Assembly (NCBI GenBank): GCA_902793995.1
Contig: CADBFP010000030.1
Coordinates: 1-40,104 of the forward strand
DNA length: 40,104 bases
Source of the DNA: an uncultured Lachnospiraceae bacterium
Lineage (GTDB): Bacteria > Bacillota > Clostridia > Lachnospirales > Lachnospiraceae
Direction of reading: 5' to 3'
Positions 31,422 to 40,104 of the stretch are shown here, one piece after another (positions within the stretch are counted from its first letter, which is position 1; each line of letters begins with the position of its first letter). The notes under the pieces are model-generated. The model saw nothing but the letters and a program-made list of their open reading frames with translations, did no database searches and was not told the origin of the DNA. The position numbers and the translations under genes were made by a program.

Positions 31422-32618
31422 TTACTTCAGGCCCATCTCATCCCGGACTTCGATAAAGCATTGTACGGCGAAGTCCAGGTCTTCCCTGGTATGGGCGGCA
31501 GACAGCTGGGTGCGGATCCGGGCCTTGCCCTTGGGCACCACGGGATAAGAGAAGGCTACCACATACACCCCCTTGGCCATCATCCGCTTGGCAAATTCTG
31601 CGGCAGTGCGCTCGTCATAGAGCATCACGGGCACGCAGGGATGGGTGCCGGGAATAATATCAAATCCATTGTCCACCAGCTTCTTCCGGTAGTAGGCAGT
31701 AATCTCTTCCAGGTGATCTCTGAGGGCGGTGCTCTCCTCCAGCATATCGATCATTTCCATGCTGGCGCCCACAATGGCGGGGGCCAGGGAATTGGAAAAG
31801 AGATAAGGACGGCTCCGCTGTCTCAGCAGATCAATGATTTCCTTCCGGCCGCTGGTATAGCCGCCGGAGGCGCCGCCTAAAGCCTTGCCCAGGGTGCCGG
31901 TGATGATATCCACCCGGCCCATGACCCCGTTATGCTCAGGGGTACCTTTTCCATGAGCTCCCACAAAACCTACGGCGTGGGAATCATCCACCATAACCAT
32001 GGCATCATATTTGTCTGCCAGATCGCAGACGCCTTTCAGATTGGCAATAATACCGTCCATGGAAAAGACACCGTCGGTGGCAATGAGCTTGATCCGGGCG
32101 CCGGCGGTATCCGCCGCCTTTAACTGCTCTTCCAAATCCGCCATGTCATTGTTCTTATAGCGATAGCGTCTGGCTTTGCACAAACGAACCCCGTCAATGA
32201 TGGAGGCGTGGTTTAATTCGTCGGAAATCACCGCATCCTGCTCTCCCAGAAGGGTTTCGAAAAGCCCGCCGTTGGCATCAAAGCAGGAGGAATACAAGAT
32301 GGTGTCCTCCGTTTCCAGGAAGTGGCTGATCTTCTTTTCCAGCTGCTTGTGGATATCCTGGGTGCCGCAGATAAAGCGCACGGAAGCTACGCCGTAGCCA
32401 CGCTCGTCGTAGGTTTTTTTGGCGGCTGCTACCAGCCGGGGATTATCCCCCATTCCCAGGTAGTTATTGGCGCACATGCATAAAAGTTCCCGGCCGTCCT
32501 CTAAAAGAACGCGGCTGCCCTGGGGAGACTTAAAAGGCGCTTCTCCCTTGAAAAGACCTGCTTCCCGGATGCCGTCCACTTCGGATTTGTAGAAGGCGAG
32601 TGCTTCGTTACGGTTCAT
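31422..32618 (-). CDS. kbl: Glycine C-acetyltransferase (2-amino-3-ketobutyrate CoA ligase)
   Basis: 398 residues, full length. This PLP enzyme splits 2-amino-3-ketobutyrate with CoA into glycine and acetyl-CoA. The PLP lysine is in [15 protein letters not shown] (about 245). Other motifs are [37 protein letters not shown] and [11 protein letters not shown] (about 206). GGAGG lies six bases before the ATG. Together with tdh just upstream it forms the threonine dehydrogenase pathway. Two palindromes fill the 101-bp gap between the genes. Confidence 0.95.
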   Translation of the reverse strand: MNRNEALAFYKSEVDGIREAGLFKGEAPFKSPQGSRVLLEDGRELLCMCANNYLGMGDNPRLVAAAKKTYDERGYGVASVRFICGTQDIHKQLEKKISHFLETEDTILYSSCFDANGGLFETLLGEQDAVISDELNHASIIDGVRLCKARRYRYKNNDMADLEEQLKAADTAGARIKLIATDGVFSMDGIIANLKGVCDLADKYDAMVMVDDSHAVGFVGAHGKGTPEHNGVMGRVDIITGTLGKALGGASGGYTSGRKEIIDLLRQRSRPYLFSNSLAPAIVGASMEMIDMLEESTALRDHLEEITAYYRKKLVDNGFDIIPGTHPCVPVMLYDERTAAEFAKRMMAKGVYVVAFSYPVVPKGKARIRTQLSAAHTREDLDFAVQCFIEVRDEMGLK

Positions 32619-32657
32619 GTTTGACCTCCATAAAAATTATAATACGGTTCGATATGC

Positions 32658-32676
32658 GGGCGGCCAATGGCCGCCC
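32658..32676. repeat. Palindromic repeat, copy 1 between tdh and kbl
   Basis: GGGCGGCCA-A-TGGCCGCCC is a perfect palindrome with 9-bp arms and a single central base, flanked by CCTACGG. Read on the minus strand it is preceded by GTAG, so it faces the neighbouring copy at 32700-32718. Confidence 0.8.
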
Positions 32677-32699
32677 CTACGGACGAACCCGCCTTGCAG

Positions 32700-32718
32700 G
32701 GGCGGGCATTGCCCGCCC
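32700..32718. repeat. Palindromic repeat, copy 2, next to the tdh stop
   Basis: GGGCGGGCA-T-TGCCCGCCC is a perfect palindrome with the same layout as copy 1. It starts one base after the tdh stop codon, the same distance as the copy behind the ABC transporter. It lacks a T-run, so RNA stabilisation or a mobile repeat origin is more likely than termination. Confidence 0.8.
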
Positions 32719-32719
32719 G

Positions 32720-33775
32720 TTATAGACTCGTCCAATCCAGGATAACCTTCCCGGAATTGCCGGAAATCATGGCTTCAAAGCCTTCCTTGTAGTCCATTAT
32801 ATCAAAGTGATGGGTAATGATGGGACTGATATTAAGTCCCGCCTGGATCATGGTGGTCATGGAATACCAGGTATCCCAGACCTTACGGCCGTAAATGCCC
32901 TTTAAGGACAGGCCGTTGAAAATCACCGTTTCCAGGTCCACAGGTGTGGCAGTGCCCTGCAGACCCAGGAGAGCAATTTTTCCCCCGTGTTTCATGGCAT
33001 GAATCATGCTGTGGAGAGCAGAAGGAGCGCCGGACATTTCCAGCCCCACATCAAATCCTTCCGTCATGCCAATGTCCTTCATTACATCTTCCAGTTTTTC
33101 CCGGCCCAGATTCACCGGCCGGGTGGCTCCCAGCTTTTTAGCCAGATCCAAGCGGTAATCGTTAAAATCCGTTACCACCACATGCCGGGCTCCCGCAAAG
33201 CGGACAATGGCAGCCGCCATAATGCCGATGGGGCCGGCCCCGGCAATCAGTACATCCTCTCCCAGCACATCATAGCTTAAGGCGGTGTGGGTGGCATTGC
33301 CGAAGGGATCAAAAATGGCATATAAATCGTCCGGAATTTCCGGCTTGCAGGGCCACACATTAGCAGAGGGAATCACCAGATATTCCGCAAAGGCGCCGTT
33401 GCGGTTGACGCCTACGCCTTTGGCATTCTTGCAGTTTTCCTTATGGCCCTCCAGGCAGTTGCGGCATTTGCCGCAGGTGATGTGGCCTTCACCGGAAACC
33501 CGATCCCCCGGTTTGAAGCTTTCCACGGCGGAGCCCACCTCCACCACTTCGCCTACATATTCATGGCCGGCGGTAAGGCCCAGGGAAATGGTATGCTGCG
33601 CCCAGTCATTCCATTGCCAGATATGGACATCCGTGCCGCAGATAGCGGTCTTTTTGATTTTGATCTTTACATCATTGGGGCCTACCTCCGGAATCGGCAC
33701 CCGTTTCATCCACAGGCCTTCCGCTGCTTTTTCCTTGACCAGTGCCCACATCATGTCATCGTTGATTATTGTCAT
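32720..33775 (-). CDS. tdh: L-threonine 3-dehydrogenase, zinc type
   Basis: 351 residues of the medium-chain dehydrogenase family. It oxidises L-threonine to 2-amino-3-ketobutyrate with NAD+. Catalytic zinc ligand is in [12 protein letters not shown] (about 43-54), with HE in GHEYVGEV. The structural zinc uses [15 protein letters not shown] (about 103-117). The NAD fold has [16 protein letters not shown] (about 180). The [10 protein letters not shown] segment is characteristic of Tdh. GGAG lies five bases before the ATG. kbl downstream completes the pathway. Confidence 0.94.
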   Translation of the reverse strand: MTIINDDMMWALVKEKAAEGLWMKRVPIPEVGPNDVKIKIKKTAICGTDVHIWQWNDWAQHTISLGLTAGHEYVGEVVEVGSAVESFKPGDRVSGEGHITCGKCRNCLEGHKENCKNAKGVGVNRNGAFAEYLVIPSANVWPCKPEIPDDLYAIFDPFGNATHTALSYDVLGEDVLIAGAGPIGIMAAAIVRFAGARHVVVTDFNDYRLDLAKKLGATRPVNLGREKLEDVMKDIGMTEGFDVGLEMSGAPSALHSMIHAMKHGGKIALLGLQGTATPVDLETVIFNGLSLKGIYGRKVWDTWYSMTTMIQAGLNISPIITHHFDIMDYKEGFEAMISGNSGKVILDWTSL

Positions 33776-33800
33776 AGATTCTCCTCTCTTTAAGGCGAGT

Positions 33801-33824
33801 GGTCCTTCGACAAGCTCAGGAACC
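33801..33824. repeat. Imperfect inverted repeat with TTCGACAAGCTCAGG core
   Basis: The 59-bp gap between acpS and tdh holds an imperfect inverted repeat whose core TTCGACAAGCTCAGG is, from memory, a widespread bacterial repeat word. It lies about 10 bases after the acpS stop and could form an RNA hairpin. Confidence 0.5.
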
Positions 33825-33834
33825 GTAGCCGTCC

Positions 33835-34218
33835 CTAGGTCAGGGGGCCTTCCCCTACTGCAAAAGCTACCGCCATCCCCCCATCATGGGAGATGGACAA
33901 ATGCAGCGACACGATGCCCTGCTTTTCCATGGCTTTTCGGGCTTTGCCCGAAATACGGTAATAGGGCTGTCCCGCCGGGTTATGCAGCACCTCCACTTCC
34001 TTCAGTTCAAAGCCCCGCACACCGCTTCCCAAGACTTTGGAAAAGGCTTCTTTCGCGGCATACATCCCCGCCATAGACTGGGCCAGGCCGGCCTTTTTCC
34101 CCTGAAGATATTCCCTCTCCGCATCGGAAAAAAAGCGTTCCGCAAAACGGCTATCCGAGGAGAATGCCTCCATACGGGAAACCTGGCAAATATCCACGCC
34201 GATTCCAAGGATGCCCAT
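33835..34218 (-). CDS. acpS: Holo-[acyl-carrier-protein] synthase
   Basis: 127 residues from the ATG at 34218. The frame opens further upstream, but family members start just before GIGVDI, and an AGGA site lies before this ATG. The enzyme moves 4'-phosphopantetheine from CoA to ACP. Motifs are [43 protein letters not shown] (about 56-73, with the metal-binding Glu) and [17 protein letters not shown]. It follows the glycosyltransferase by eight bases. Its presence at the end of a rhamnose operon does not indicate a role in polysaccharide synthesis. Confidence 0.95.
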   Translation of the reverse strand: MGILGIGVDICQVSRMEAFSSDSRFAERFFSDAEREYLQGKKAGLAQSMAGMYAAKEAFSKVLGSGVRGFELKEVEVLHNPAGQPYYRISGKARKAMEKQGIVSLHLSISHDGGMAVAFAVGEGPLT

Positions 34219-34226
34219 GGCCTGTC

Positions 34227-35168
34227 CTACCATTTCCAAAGTTGTCCCACACGCCGGGACAGTGTATTCTTCCAAAAACCATACTGCTCTATGGTTTTGA
34301 TTTTTTCTGCTTTGCTTTGCTCTTTTAAAGCAATAAAGGCCTTTAGAACCTCCCGTTCCGCCTCCGGCAAATCGGTCGCATAGCAGTCCGCAAAAGCCTC
34401 TGCCTGAGAAATGCTCTCATTCCGCATCCGGCGGATATAATCCCCCTTCAGCCGGGAAGCCATATAGGCAAAGGAGCCGGCGTTTTTGGCCCCTACCACA
34501 TTTTTCTCGTGCTGGCGGTAATCTATGGTAGCCTCCGGCAAAAAAACCGCTTTTCCCAGGGCGGCCGCCACCAAGGCCATCCACCAGTCATGCATCATCA
34601 TTGCCTCGGTGCCTTCCGCCCGAGCAGTCAAAAGAGCCAAAGGGCGGTTGAACATCATAGTGCAGCCTGTCACCACATTCTGCACTAACAGCTGATGAAA
34701 GGCCAGGCGGTTTCCGTCGATTTTTGAAAAATGCATAAAACTGGGATCCAGCTCATTAAGATTTCCGTCCACCACCCGCAGATCCGTATGCACCAGGACA
34801 GGGATACCGACTCCCCGACCCATCTCCGCCCGCTTCATGGCCGTTAAAGTTTTGCGGATCTTATCCGGATGCCAGACATCATCCTGGTCGCAGCACATGG
34901 TATAAGGCGCTTCCTGTCCGAAGCGGCTGATGAGATACATAAAATGCTTCTGGGCGCTGCCAAAACGCAGTCCGGAGCGGTGGTGCCGGATCTTCTCCGG
35001 ATAACGGGCTGCATATTCTGTCAAAAGGGGCGCCGTATCTTCTCCGTCATCCGACAGAATCAAGGTCCAATCCTCGTAATCCTGCGCCAGAATGGATTCG
35101 ATCTGGGCTCCCGCATAAGCGCTGCCTTTGTAAGCCGCCAATAAAATTGTCACACTCGTATTCAGCAT
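34227..35168 (-). CDS. Family 2 glycosyltransferase, rhamnosyltransferase-like
   Basis: 313 residues. A GT-A fold is seen from SVTILLAAYKGSAYAGAQIESILAQ (about 5-29), LILSDDGEDTAP (nucleotide-binding Asp) and CCDQDDVWHPDKI (DxD, about 92-104). MMHDWWMALVAAALG and the following DYRQHEKNVVG are typical of rhamnosyl- and glucosyltransferases of cell-surface polysaccharides. The gene overlaps rfbC by seven bases, so it probably uses dTDP-L-rhamnose made by this operon. No membrane segment is predicted. The acceptor is unknown. Confidence 0.88.
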   Translation of the reverse strand: MLNTSVTILLAAYKGSAYAGAQIESILAQDYEDWTLILSDDGEDTAPLLTEYAARYPEKIRHHRSGLRFGSAQKHFMYLISRFGQEAPYTMCCDQDDVWHPDKIRKTLTAMKRAEMGRGVGIPVLVHTDLRVVDGNLNELDPSFMHFSKIDGNRLAFHQLLVQNVVTGCTMMFNRPLALLTARAEGTEAMMMHDWWMALVAAALGKAVFLPEATIDYRQHEKNVVGAKNAGSFAYMASRLKGDYIRRMRNESISQAEAFADCYATDLPEAEREVLKAFIALKEQSKAEKIKTIEQYGFWKNTLSRRVGQLWKW

Positions 35169-35773
35169 GATTCAAAAATCCAGCTGTCTCTTAGCCGGGG
35201 ATGCTTCTCGTCTTTGGGACTTAATACCAGGGGGGTACCGTCCGTCATCCGATATGCAGCAGCTGCCGGTGCACCGGGATACTCTCCTATAATATCCGGC
35301 CATTGAATGCCGATATCCGGGTCGTTAAAGGCAATGCCGCCCTCATCCCCGGGATGATAAAAATCATTTACCTTATAGCAAAACTCCGCTTCCTGGCTTA
35401 AAACCAGATAACCGTGGGCCAGGCCTTCCGGCACATAAAGCTGACGGAAATTATCCTCGCTCAATATCTCCCCGTGCCAGCGGCCGAAACTGGGACTGTT
35501 TTTCCGGATATCCACCACCACATCAAACACCGTTCCCCGGGAAGCCCGCACCAGCTTGGCCTGTGGATAATGCTTCTGAAAATGCAAGCCCCGCAGGACC
35601 CCTTTCGTAGATCGGCTGGCATTATCCTGCACAAAACGGGTTGAGATGCCGGCCTCTGCAAAATCCTTTTCGTTGTAAAACTCCGCAAAAAAGCCCCGCT
35701 CATCCCGGTGGATGGTCGGCTCAATAATCAGCAAGCCTTCAATTTCGGTTTTCGTAACTGTAATTTGACTCAA
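35162..35773 (-). CDS. rfbC: dTDP-4-dehydrorhamnose 3,5-epimerase
   Basis: 203 residues with a cupin fold. It acts between RfbB and RfbD on the way to dTDP-L-rhamnose. Motifs: GFFAEFYNEKDF, RFVQDNASRSTKGVLRGLHFQ (His base near residue 64), QAKLVRASRGTVFDVVVDIR and PEGLAHGYLVL. The start is a TTG at 35773 sharing TTGA with the rfbD stop, with GAGGTGAT five bases upstream, which makes this unusual start credible. Confidence 0.95.
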   Translation of the reverse strand: MSQITVTKTEIEGLLIIEPTIHRDERGFFAEFYNEKDFAEAGISTRFVQDNASRSTKGVLRGLHFQKHYPQAKLVRASRGTVFDVVVDIRKNSPSFGRWHGEILSEDNFRQLYVPEGLAHGYLVLSQEAEFCYKVNDFYHPGDEGGIAFNDPDIGIQWPDIIGEYPGAPAAAAYRMTDGTPLVLSPKDEKHPRLRDSWIFESC

Positions 35774-36720
35774 TGAATCACCTCAATCTCCTGCAGATAT
35801 CGATGCAAAGCGTCCTGCCAGTCCGGCAAAGGGGTAAAACCCGCCCGCACCAGTTTGGATTTATCCAGGCGGCTGTTAAAGGGCCGGGCAGCGGCGGAAA
35901 GGCCGTACTCTTCCGTAGTCACAGGAATGACTTTGACATCCTTCTCCGCCTGTCGGAAAATTTCCCGGGCAAAATCCGCCCAGGAAATATAGCCGCCTTC
36001 ATTGGTGGCATGATAATAACCGTAGCGGTCGCTCTCTATCATATCCGCCAAAAGCCGGGCCAGATCCCGGGTGTAGGTAGGGGTGCCGATCTGATCCCTC
36101 ACCACCCGCAGCTCCTGATGATTCTCCGCCAGCTTCAGCATGGTTTTGACAAAATTCTGGCCGTTTTTCCCGAAGGCCCAGGCGATGCGGACTATAAAAT
36201 GCTTCTCCAGATTCGCCGCCACCGCCAGCTCGCCCGCCAGCTTGCTCTCCCCGTACACGCTCAAAGGGGCATACTCCTTGCAATCCGGCTTCCAGGGCTC
36301 TTCCCCCTGGCCGTCAAACACATAATCCGTGCTGATGTGGAGCATTTTGGCCCCTATGCCGGCGCAGGCTTTTGCCAGGTAAGCGGGGGCAGCGCCGTTA
36401 ATGGCCATCACCTTTTCCTTCAGTTCCGGCTCCTCCGCCTTGTCCACCGCGGTCCAGGCCGCCGGATGCATCACCGCCTGAGGGCGGATCAGCCGGATGG
36501 CCCGCCGAACCGCCTTTTCATCCGTCAGATCCAGCTGCACATAAGGCGCCTCGCAGACGGCGCTTCCGTCCTGCATGCCCCTGTATTCCTCCGTAATATC
36601 CGTTCCCACTGCCACATGGCCCCGGGCGTCCAGCTCATTCATGATATCATGCCCCAGCTGGCCGTTGACCCCGGTCACCAGAATCCGCATGGGCTTGTCT
36701 GTTATGGCTTTACCGCTCAT
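35770..36720 (-). CDS. rfbD: dTDP-4-dehydrorhamnose reductase
   Basis: 316 residues from the ATG at 36720, which overlaps the rfbB stop (ATGA). The frame is open further upstream, and an internal ATG at 36690 (MRILVTG) is a second option but lacks a ribosome site. It is the last enzyme of dTDP-L-rhamnose synthesis, using NAD(P)H. Short-chain dehydrogenase motifs are ILVTGVNGQLGHDI, HISTDYVFDGQG and the catalytic YGESKLAGE. The C-terminal RPFNSRLDKSKL is characteristic of RfbD. Confidence 0.95.
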   Translation of the reverse strand: MSGKAITDKPMRILVTGVNGQLGHDIMNELDARGHVAVGTDITEEYRGMQDGSAVCEAPYVQLDLTDEKAVRRAIRLIRPQAVMHPAAWTAVDKAEEPELKEKVMAINGAAPAYLAKACAGIGAKMLHISTDYVFDGQGEEPWKPDCKEYAPLSVYGESKLAGELAVAANLEKHFIVRIAWAFGKNGQNFVKTMLKLAENHQELRVVRDQIGTPTYTRDLARLLADMIESDRYGYYHATNEGGYISWADFAREIFRQAEKDVKVIPVTTEEYGLSAAARPFNSRLDKSKLVRAGFTPLPDWQDALHRYLQEIEVIH

Positions 36721-37736
36721 CTGTTCCCGTACATCTCCCGATAATAGTTTTGGTATTCCCCGGAAATGATGGTCTCCCACCATTCTTTATTATCTAAATA
36801 CCACTGGATGGTCTTTTTAATCCCTTCCGCAAACATGGTCTCCGGCAGCCAGCCCAGCTCCCGGTGGATCTTGGCAGGGTCGATGGCATAACGCATATCA
36901 TGCCCCTTCCGGTCCGTCACATAGGTAATGAGGCTTTCCGGCTTGCCCAATTCTTTCAAAATCAGTTTCACAATATCGATATTAGCCATTTCATTGTGGC
37001 CGCCGATATTATATATTTCGCCCTCTTTTCCCTTGCGGATAATCAAATCAATAGCTTTGCAATGATCCTCCACATAGAGCCAGTCCCGCACATTTTTGCC
37101 TTCCCCGTATACCGGCAGAGGCTTATCCGCCAGGCAGTTGGCAATCATCAAAGGAATCAGTTTCTCCGGGAATTGATAAGGGCCGTAGTTATTGGAGCAT
37201 CGGGAAATGGTCACCGGCAGACCGAAGGTCCGGTGATATGCCATCACCAAAAGATCCGCCCCGGCTTTGGAACTGGAATAGGGGGAACTGGTATGGAGAG
37301 GGGTCTCCTCCGTAAACAGAAGATCCGGCCGGTCTAAGGGCAGATCCCCGTACACTTCGTCGGTGGAAACCTGGTGGTAGCGCTTAATCCCGTATTTCCG
37401 GCAGGCATCCATCAGCACGGCAGTTCCCATAATATTAGTTTCCAGAAAGACTCCCGGATTCTCAATGGATCGATCCACGTGGCTTTCCGCCGCGAAATGC
37501 ACCACCATATCCGGCTTCTCTTCCTCGAACAACTGATACACCGCTTCCCGGTGGCAAATGTCTTCTTTGACAAAACGGAAATTAGGCTTTTCCAGCACAG
37601 CCTTCAAGGTGCTGAGATTGCCGGCATAGGTCAGTTTGTCCAGACAGACAATCCGATCTTCCGGGTGCTTTTCCAATTCGTAAAAGATAAAATTACTTCC
37701 GATAAAACCGGCGCCGCCGGTGACTAAAACAGTCAT
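36717..37736 (-). CDS. rfbB: dTDP-glucose 4,6-dehydratase
   Basis: 339 residues. It converts dTDP-glucose to dTDP-4-keto-6-deoxyglucose with bound NAD+. Visible motifs are VTGGAGFIGSNF (about 5-16), AAESHVDRSI, VSTDEVYGDL (about 123), YSSSKAGADLL (YxxxK, about 152) and NNYGPYQFPEKLIPLMI. AGGAG lies about eight bases before the ATG. It sits 33 bases after rfbA and is followed by rfbD with an overlap. Confidence 0.97.
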   Translation of the reverse strand: MTVLVTGGAGFIGSNFIFYELEKHPEDRIVCLDKLTYAGNLSTLKAVLEKPNFRFVKEDICHREAVYQLFEEEKPDMVVHFAAESHVDRSIENPGVFLETNIMGTAVLMDACRKYGIKRYHQVSTDEVYGDLPLDRPDLLFTEETPLHTSSPYSSSKAGADLLVMAYHRTFGLPVTISRCSNNYGPYQFPEKLIPLMIANCLADKPLPVYGEGKNVRDWLYVEDHCKAIDLIIRKGKEGEIYNIGGHNEMANIDIVKLILKELGKPESLITYVTDRKGHDMRYAIDPAKIHRELGWLPETMFAEGIKKTIQWYLDNKEWWETIISGEYQNYYREMYGNR

Positions 37737-37769
37737 ATCATACTCTCCTGTATTCGGACTAACCCGCTG

Positions 37770-38654
37770 TTAGTATTTGATTCTTCCTTCCGCCACCTGC
37801 CGTAAATGCTGACCGTAGGGGGACTTGCCGTACCTCCTAGCCGCTGCCAGCAGCCGTTCTTTGTCAATCCACCCTTTGGTATAGGCAATTTCCTCCAAAG
37901 CGGCAATCTGGGAACTTTGGCGGGTTTCAATGGTCCGGACAAAGTTGGTGGCATCAGCCAGCGAATCCATAGTCCCCGTATCCAGCCAGGCATAGCCCCG
38001 GCCCAAAAGCTGCACATTCAGGCTCCCGTCTTCCAGATAAAAACGATTGAGATCCGTGATTTCCAATTCTCCCCGCAGGCTGGGTTTGACTTTTTTAGCC
38101 ATTTCCACCACCCGCTTATCATAAAAATACAAGCCGGTAATGCAATAATTGCTTTTGGGATGCTCCGGCTTTTCCTCCACGGAAATCACCCGGCCCTCCG
38201 CATCAAATTCCACCACGCCGAAGCGCTCGGGATCATTTACATAATAACCGAAGATCGAGGCTGTTCCCGCCTCTGCATCTTCTTTCGCTTTCCGAAGGCG
38301 TTCCCCCAGACCGGCGCCGTAGAAAATATTGTCTCCCAGAACCATGGCGCAGGGATCTTCTCCGATGAAATCCTCCCCGATCAAAAATGCCTGGGCCAGT
38401 CCGTCGGGACTGGGCTGCTCCCGGTAAGTAAGGGAAAGGCCGAACTCACTGCCATCCCCCAACAGCCGCTGGAAATTGGGCAGATCCGCGGGAGTGGAAA
38501 TAATCAGAATATCCCGTATCCCCGCCAGCATCAGGGTTGACAGAGGATAATAAATCATAGGCTTATCGTAAACAGGCAAAAGCTGTTTAGAAGTCACCAT
38601 GGTCAAAGGATATAAGCGGGTGCCGGCACCGCCGGCCAGTATTATGCCTTTCAT
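37770..38654 (-). CDS. rfbA: Glucose-1-phosphate thymidylyltransferase
   Basis: 294 residues from the ATG at 38654. An ATG two codons earlier (38660) lies too close to the AGGA site, so MKGIILAGG is taken as the start. It makes dTDP-glucose from dTTP and glucose-1-phosphate. Motifs: [16 protein letters not shown] (nucleotide-binding), [25 protein letters not shown] (about 107) and [19 protein letters not shown]. It opens the rhamnose block and follows the TPR gene by 14 bases. Confidence 0.97.
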   Translation of the reverse strand: MKGIILAGGAGTRLYPLTMVTSKQLLPVYDKPMIYYPLSTLMLAGIRDILIISTPADLPNFQRLLGDGSEFGLSLTYREQPSPDGLAQAFLIGEDFIGEDPCAMVLGDNIFYGAGLGERLRKAKEDAEAGTASIFGYYVNDPERFGVVEFDAEGRVISVEEKPEHPKSNYCITGLYFYDKRVVEMAKKVKPSLRGELEITDLNRFYLEDGSLNVQLLGRGYAWLDTGTMDSLADATNFVRTIETRQSSQIAALEEIAYTKGWIDKERLLAAARRYGKSPYGQHLRQVAEGRIKY

Positions 38655-38668
38655 ACACATTTCCTGCC

Positions 38669-39802
38669 TTATGCATCCGGAGGAGCTTCCGTGCTGCGGG
38701 GAGGCCGGCTGGTGGTGGCAGCCCGGGAGGCAGCCTCCTTATCCAGAATCGGTAAATAGTCCCGCCAGCTTTCGTAAAGCTTTTTGTATAATTCATCCCG
38801 CAGGGATTCGGTGCCCAGGCTGTCAAACAGCACATGCAGCCGGGCCAAATCCTCTTCTTTTGCAGGATCCAATTCACTCATTTCCAGAAATACGCCGTAA
38901 GCTTCCTGCAGCTGCCTGGCGCCGTCCCGCTCGCTGCGCAACCCTTCCAGCTCCGCACTGTAGCGGGCCACCGCATCGCTCACGGCTTTGCTACGGCGCC
39001 GTTCCAGTGTGGGCAGCATAATCCCTGCCAATACGCTGAGAATCAAAGCCGCGGTCAAAATGATTTTCAGCCAGAAGGCCGGCCGCCCCTCCAAAGAACG
39101 GCGGACTTTTTCCGTCTTTTCTCCCGCTTCACGGCTAAGGTTCCCGGCGGCTTCTCCTAAAGAAACCCTGCGTTTCACCTGAGGCGCCCGAATGTCGTCT
39201 GCCATCTCCCGGGCCATGTGCAAAGCGAAGGTATTACCTACATCCGCCCGCAAAATGGTCCGCAGTTCCCGCTCCGCCTTTGTATATTTCCCTTCGGAAT
39301 GATACAGCAAAGCCAAAAGACAACGGGCCTTGATCATTTTGGGATGATGGGCCGTAATCCATTCCAATTGCAGGATGGCCAGATCTTCACTGCCCTTCCG
39401 GGCGTAATCCAAGGCATAATTAAACTTCCGTATCCCCTGAGCCCCGGTTTCCAGTTCCAGACGGTTTTCCTGCAGATGCTGCACATAGGCAGAGGCCGGA
39501 TTGTTTTCTTCCTGGTAATGGGTACTGACCACCCATTCGCAAAGAGCCTGGACCGTTTCTCCCATTTCATACAAAACCAGGCCCAGCAAATTCCGGGCCA
39601 GTATATTCTTTTTGTTGATTTCCAACGCCCGGGAGAGATCCTCCACAGCGCCGGTCAGGTCCCTGACTCTGGCCTTTTCCAGGCCGTAGTTATAATATCG
39701 GTTGGAAAGCCTGATAATCCGGCGGTAAAGCTTCACATCCGCTCCGCAGCGCAGGCAAAAGGCCCCGGATCCCAGGGGACTTCCGCAGCGGTAGCAGTTC
39801 AT
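38669..39802 (-). CDS. Zinc-ribbon, TPR and single-span membrane protein, unknown function
   Basis: 377 residues. The N terminus is a zinc ribbon ([18 protein letters not shown], residues 3-20). TPR-like helices follow (about 30-210; [22 protein letters not shown] and [15 protein letters not shown]). One transmembrane helix is at about 240-262 ([21 protein letters not shown]). After it come a coiled region and an Ala/Thr/Pro tail. The TPR part is probably cytosolic and the C-terminal part outside. It is translated one base after a 44-residue ORF and precedes rfbA by 14 bases. No known function is recognised; assembly or scaffolding of envelope machinery is a guess from context. Confidence 0.75.
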   Translation of the reverse strand: MNCYRCGSPLGSGAFCLRCGADVKLYRRIIRLSNRYYNYGLEKARVRDLTGAVEDLSRALEINKKNILARNLLGLVLYEMGETVQALCEWVVSTHYQEENNPASAYVQHLQENRLELETGAQGIRKFNYALDYARKGSEDLAILQLEWITAHHPKMIKARCLLALLYHSEGKYTKAERELRTILRADVGNTFALHMAREMADDIRAPQVKRRVSLGEAAGNLSREAGEKTEKVRRSLEGRPAFWLKIILTAALILSVLAGIMLPTLERRRSKAVSDAVARYSAELEGLRSERDGARQLQEAYGVFLEMSELDPAKEEDLARLHVLFDSLGTESLRDELYKKLYESWRDYLPILDKEAASRAATTSRPPRSTEAPPDA

Positions 39803-39803
39803 A

Positions 39804-39938
39804 TCAGGACTCCTTTTCCTTGATGAGTTCCATTAACAAATCCGTCAGATCCCTGGTATCCGAGCGAATGATATCTTCTGCTTTTTCTATTTCGGTACTG
39901 GGCTGAAATTTCGCCAGTTCGTCCTCAAAAATAATCAT
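39804..39938 (-). CDS. Small 44-residue protein, unknown
   Basis: An ATG at 39938 with AGGAG eight bases upstream opens a 44-codon frame beginning MIIFEDELAKFQP and ending in LMELIKEKES. The product is acidic and helical with no membrane segment. The stop at 39804 lies one base before the ATG of the TPR gene, whose own ribosome site is in the end of this ORF, and a good promoter lies just upstream. These features together support a real gene. It has no recognised family. Confidence 0.75.
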   Translation of the reverse strand: MIIFEDELAKFQPSTEIEKAEDIIRSDTRDLTDLLMELIKEKES

Positions 39939-39965
39939 GCCAAGACTCCTTTAAGTGTCGGGTCC

Positions 39966-39994
39966 ACTATAAACGATTTAAGGAAAAATATCAA
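39966..39994 (-). promoter_or_regulatory. Promoter of the small ORF, TPR and rhamnose operon
   Basis: TTGATA (39994-39989), a 17-base spacer and TATAGT (39971-39966) each match consensus at five of six positions. Transcription should start near 39959, leaving a leader of about 20 bases before the ATG at 39938. The unit may extend through acpS, since no terminator is seen within. Confidence 0.8.
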
Positions 39995-40035
39995 GGGTGC
40001 ATTCACTTGAGTTTCCGCATTCTCACTGGGCAAGC

Positions 40036-40064
40036 ATGTTACATATTTGTTGTTTTTGTGTAAA
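40036..40064 (-). promoter_or_regulatory. Second, weaker promoter candidate upstream
   Basis: TTTACA (40064-40059), a 17-base spacer and TAACAT (40041-40036) lie about 65 bases upstream of the first promoter. The -35 matches at five and the -10 at four positions. It may give a longer leader, or be chance in AT-rich DNA. Confidence 0.35.
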
Positions 40065-40104
40065 ATCCGCATAAAAAAGAGGAATCTTCTTCTATGCTGT
40101 AGTA

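Noticed and set aside
32640-32719. Paired palindromes between tdh and kbl as a CRISPR remnant or terminator
   Set aside because: There are only two units with different arms, no spacer regularity and no cas genes; no T-run is present for termination.
35773-36744. Plus-strand open frame of 323 codons opposite rfbD
   Set aside because: It is a mirror of a strongly conserved gene. Its composition (many His, Ile, Arg) and lack of motifs mark it as a shadow.

Overview
The window looks like chromosomal core DNA from a Gram-positive anaerobe of the Bacillota, class Clostridia, probably close to Lachnospiraceae. I infer this from gene content and order: a long SRP RNA next to dnaX-ybaB-recR, a gmk-like/holB/ricT/trmN6/rsmI cluster, scpA-scpB followed by trmK, a Gram-positive Tad pilus locus with DUF5702 and DUF6382 members, strong AGGAGG ribosome sites, and base composition that is roughly half GC by eye. 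No rRNA, tRNA, insertion sequence, phage gene or CRISPR array was seen. All but one of the genes lie on the minus strand. Genes are tightly packed, with many ATGA, TTGA or GTGA overlaps.

Reading leftward from the right end, the first unit has a good sigma-A promoter. It carries a 44-residue ORF, a zinc-ribbon/TPR membrane protein, the four dTDP-L-rhamnose genes (rfbA, rfbB, rfbD, rfbC), a family 2 glycosyltransferase and acpS. Next come tdh and kbl (threonine to glycine plus acetyl-CoA) and a metallophosphoesterase. Then scpA-scpB (condensin partners) lead into a trmK ORF fused in frame to a ferredoxin-type aldo/keto reductase, closed by a terminator. An ABC exporter stands between that terminator and the gmk-like/holB/ricT/trmN6/rsmI operon.

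The only plus-strand gene is glgB. It is transcribed away from a ten-gene Tad/Flp locus, and the two share a 251-bp divergent intergenic region. The Tad locus encodes a CpaE/TadZ-like protein, CpaF ATPase, TadB, TadC, Flp pilin, a DUF5702 protein, a TadE-like protein with two zinc-site-like repeats, a prepilin peptidase, a small pilin-like ORF with no ordinary start codon, and a DUF6382 protein.

The left part holds tsaC/sua5, a dCMP deaminase, a large extracytoplasmic protein of unknown function, the SRP RNA with a perfect consensus promoter, dnaX-ybaB-recR, a large TPR/acidic protein with a possible degenerate AAA+ domain, and a DUF1538 membrane protein paired with a tandem P-II-like protein. 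A promoter near the left edge points at a gene that runs off the window.

The most unusual items are the paired duplications in the DUF1538/P-II unit, the start-less ORF behind the prepilin peptidase with a -1 slippery heptamer, the zinc-knuckle TadE protein, the trmK::AKR fusion, the GC palindrome inside the Tad promoter, and a family of perfect palindromes placed next to stop codons. No obviously new defence or mobile system is visible. All calls come from reading motifs by eye; no database search was possible.
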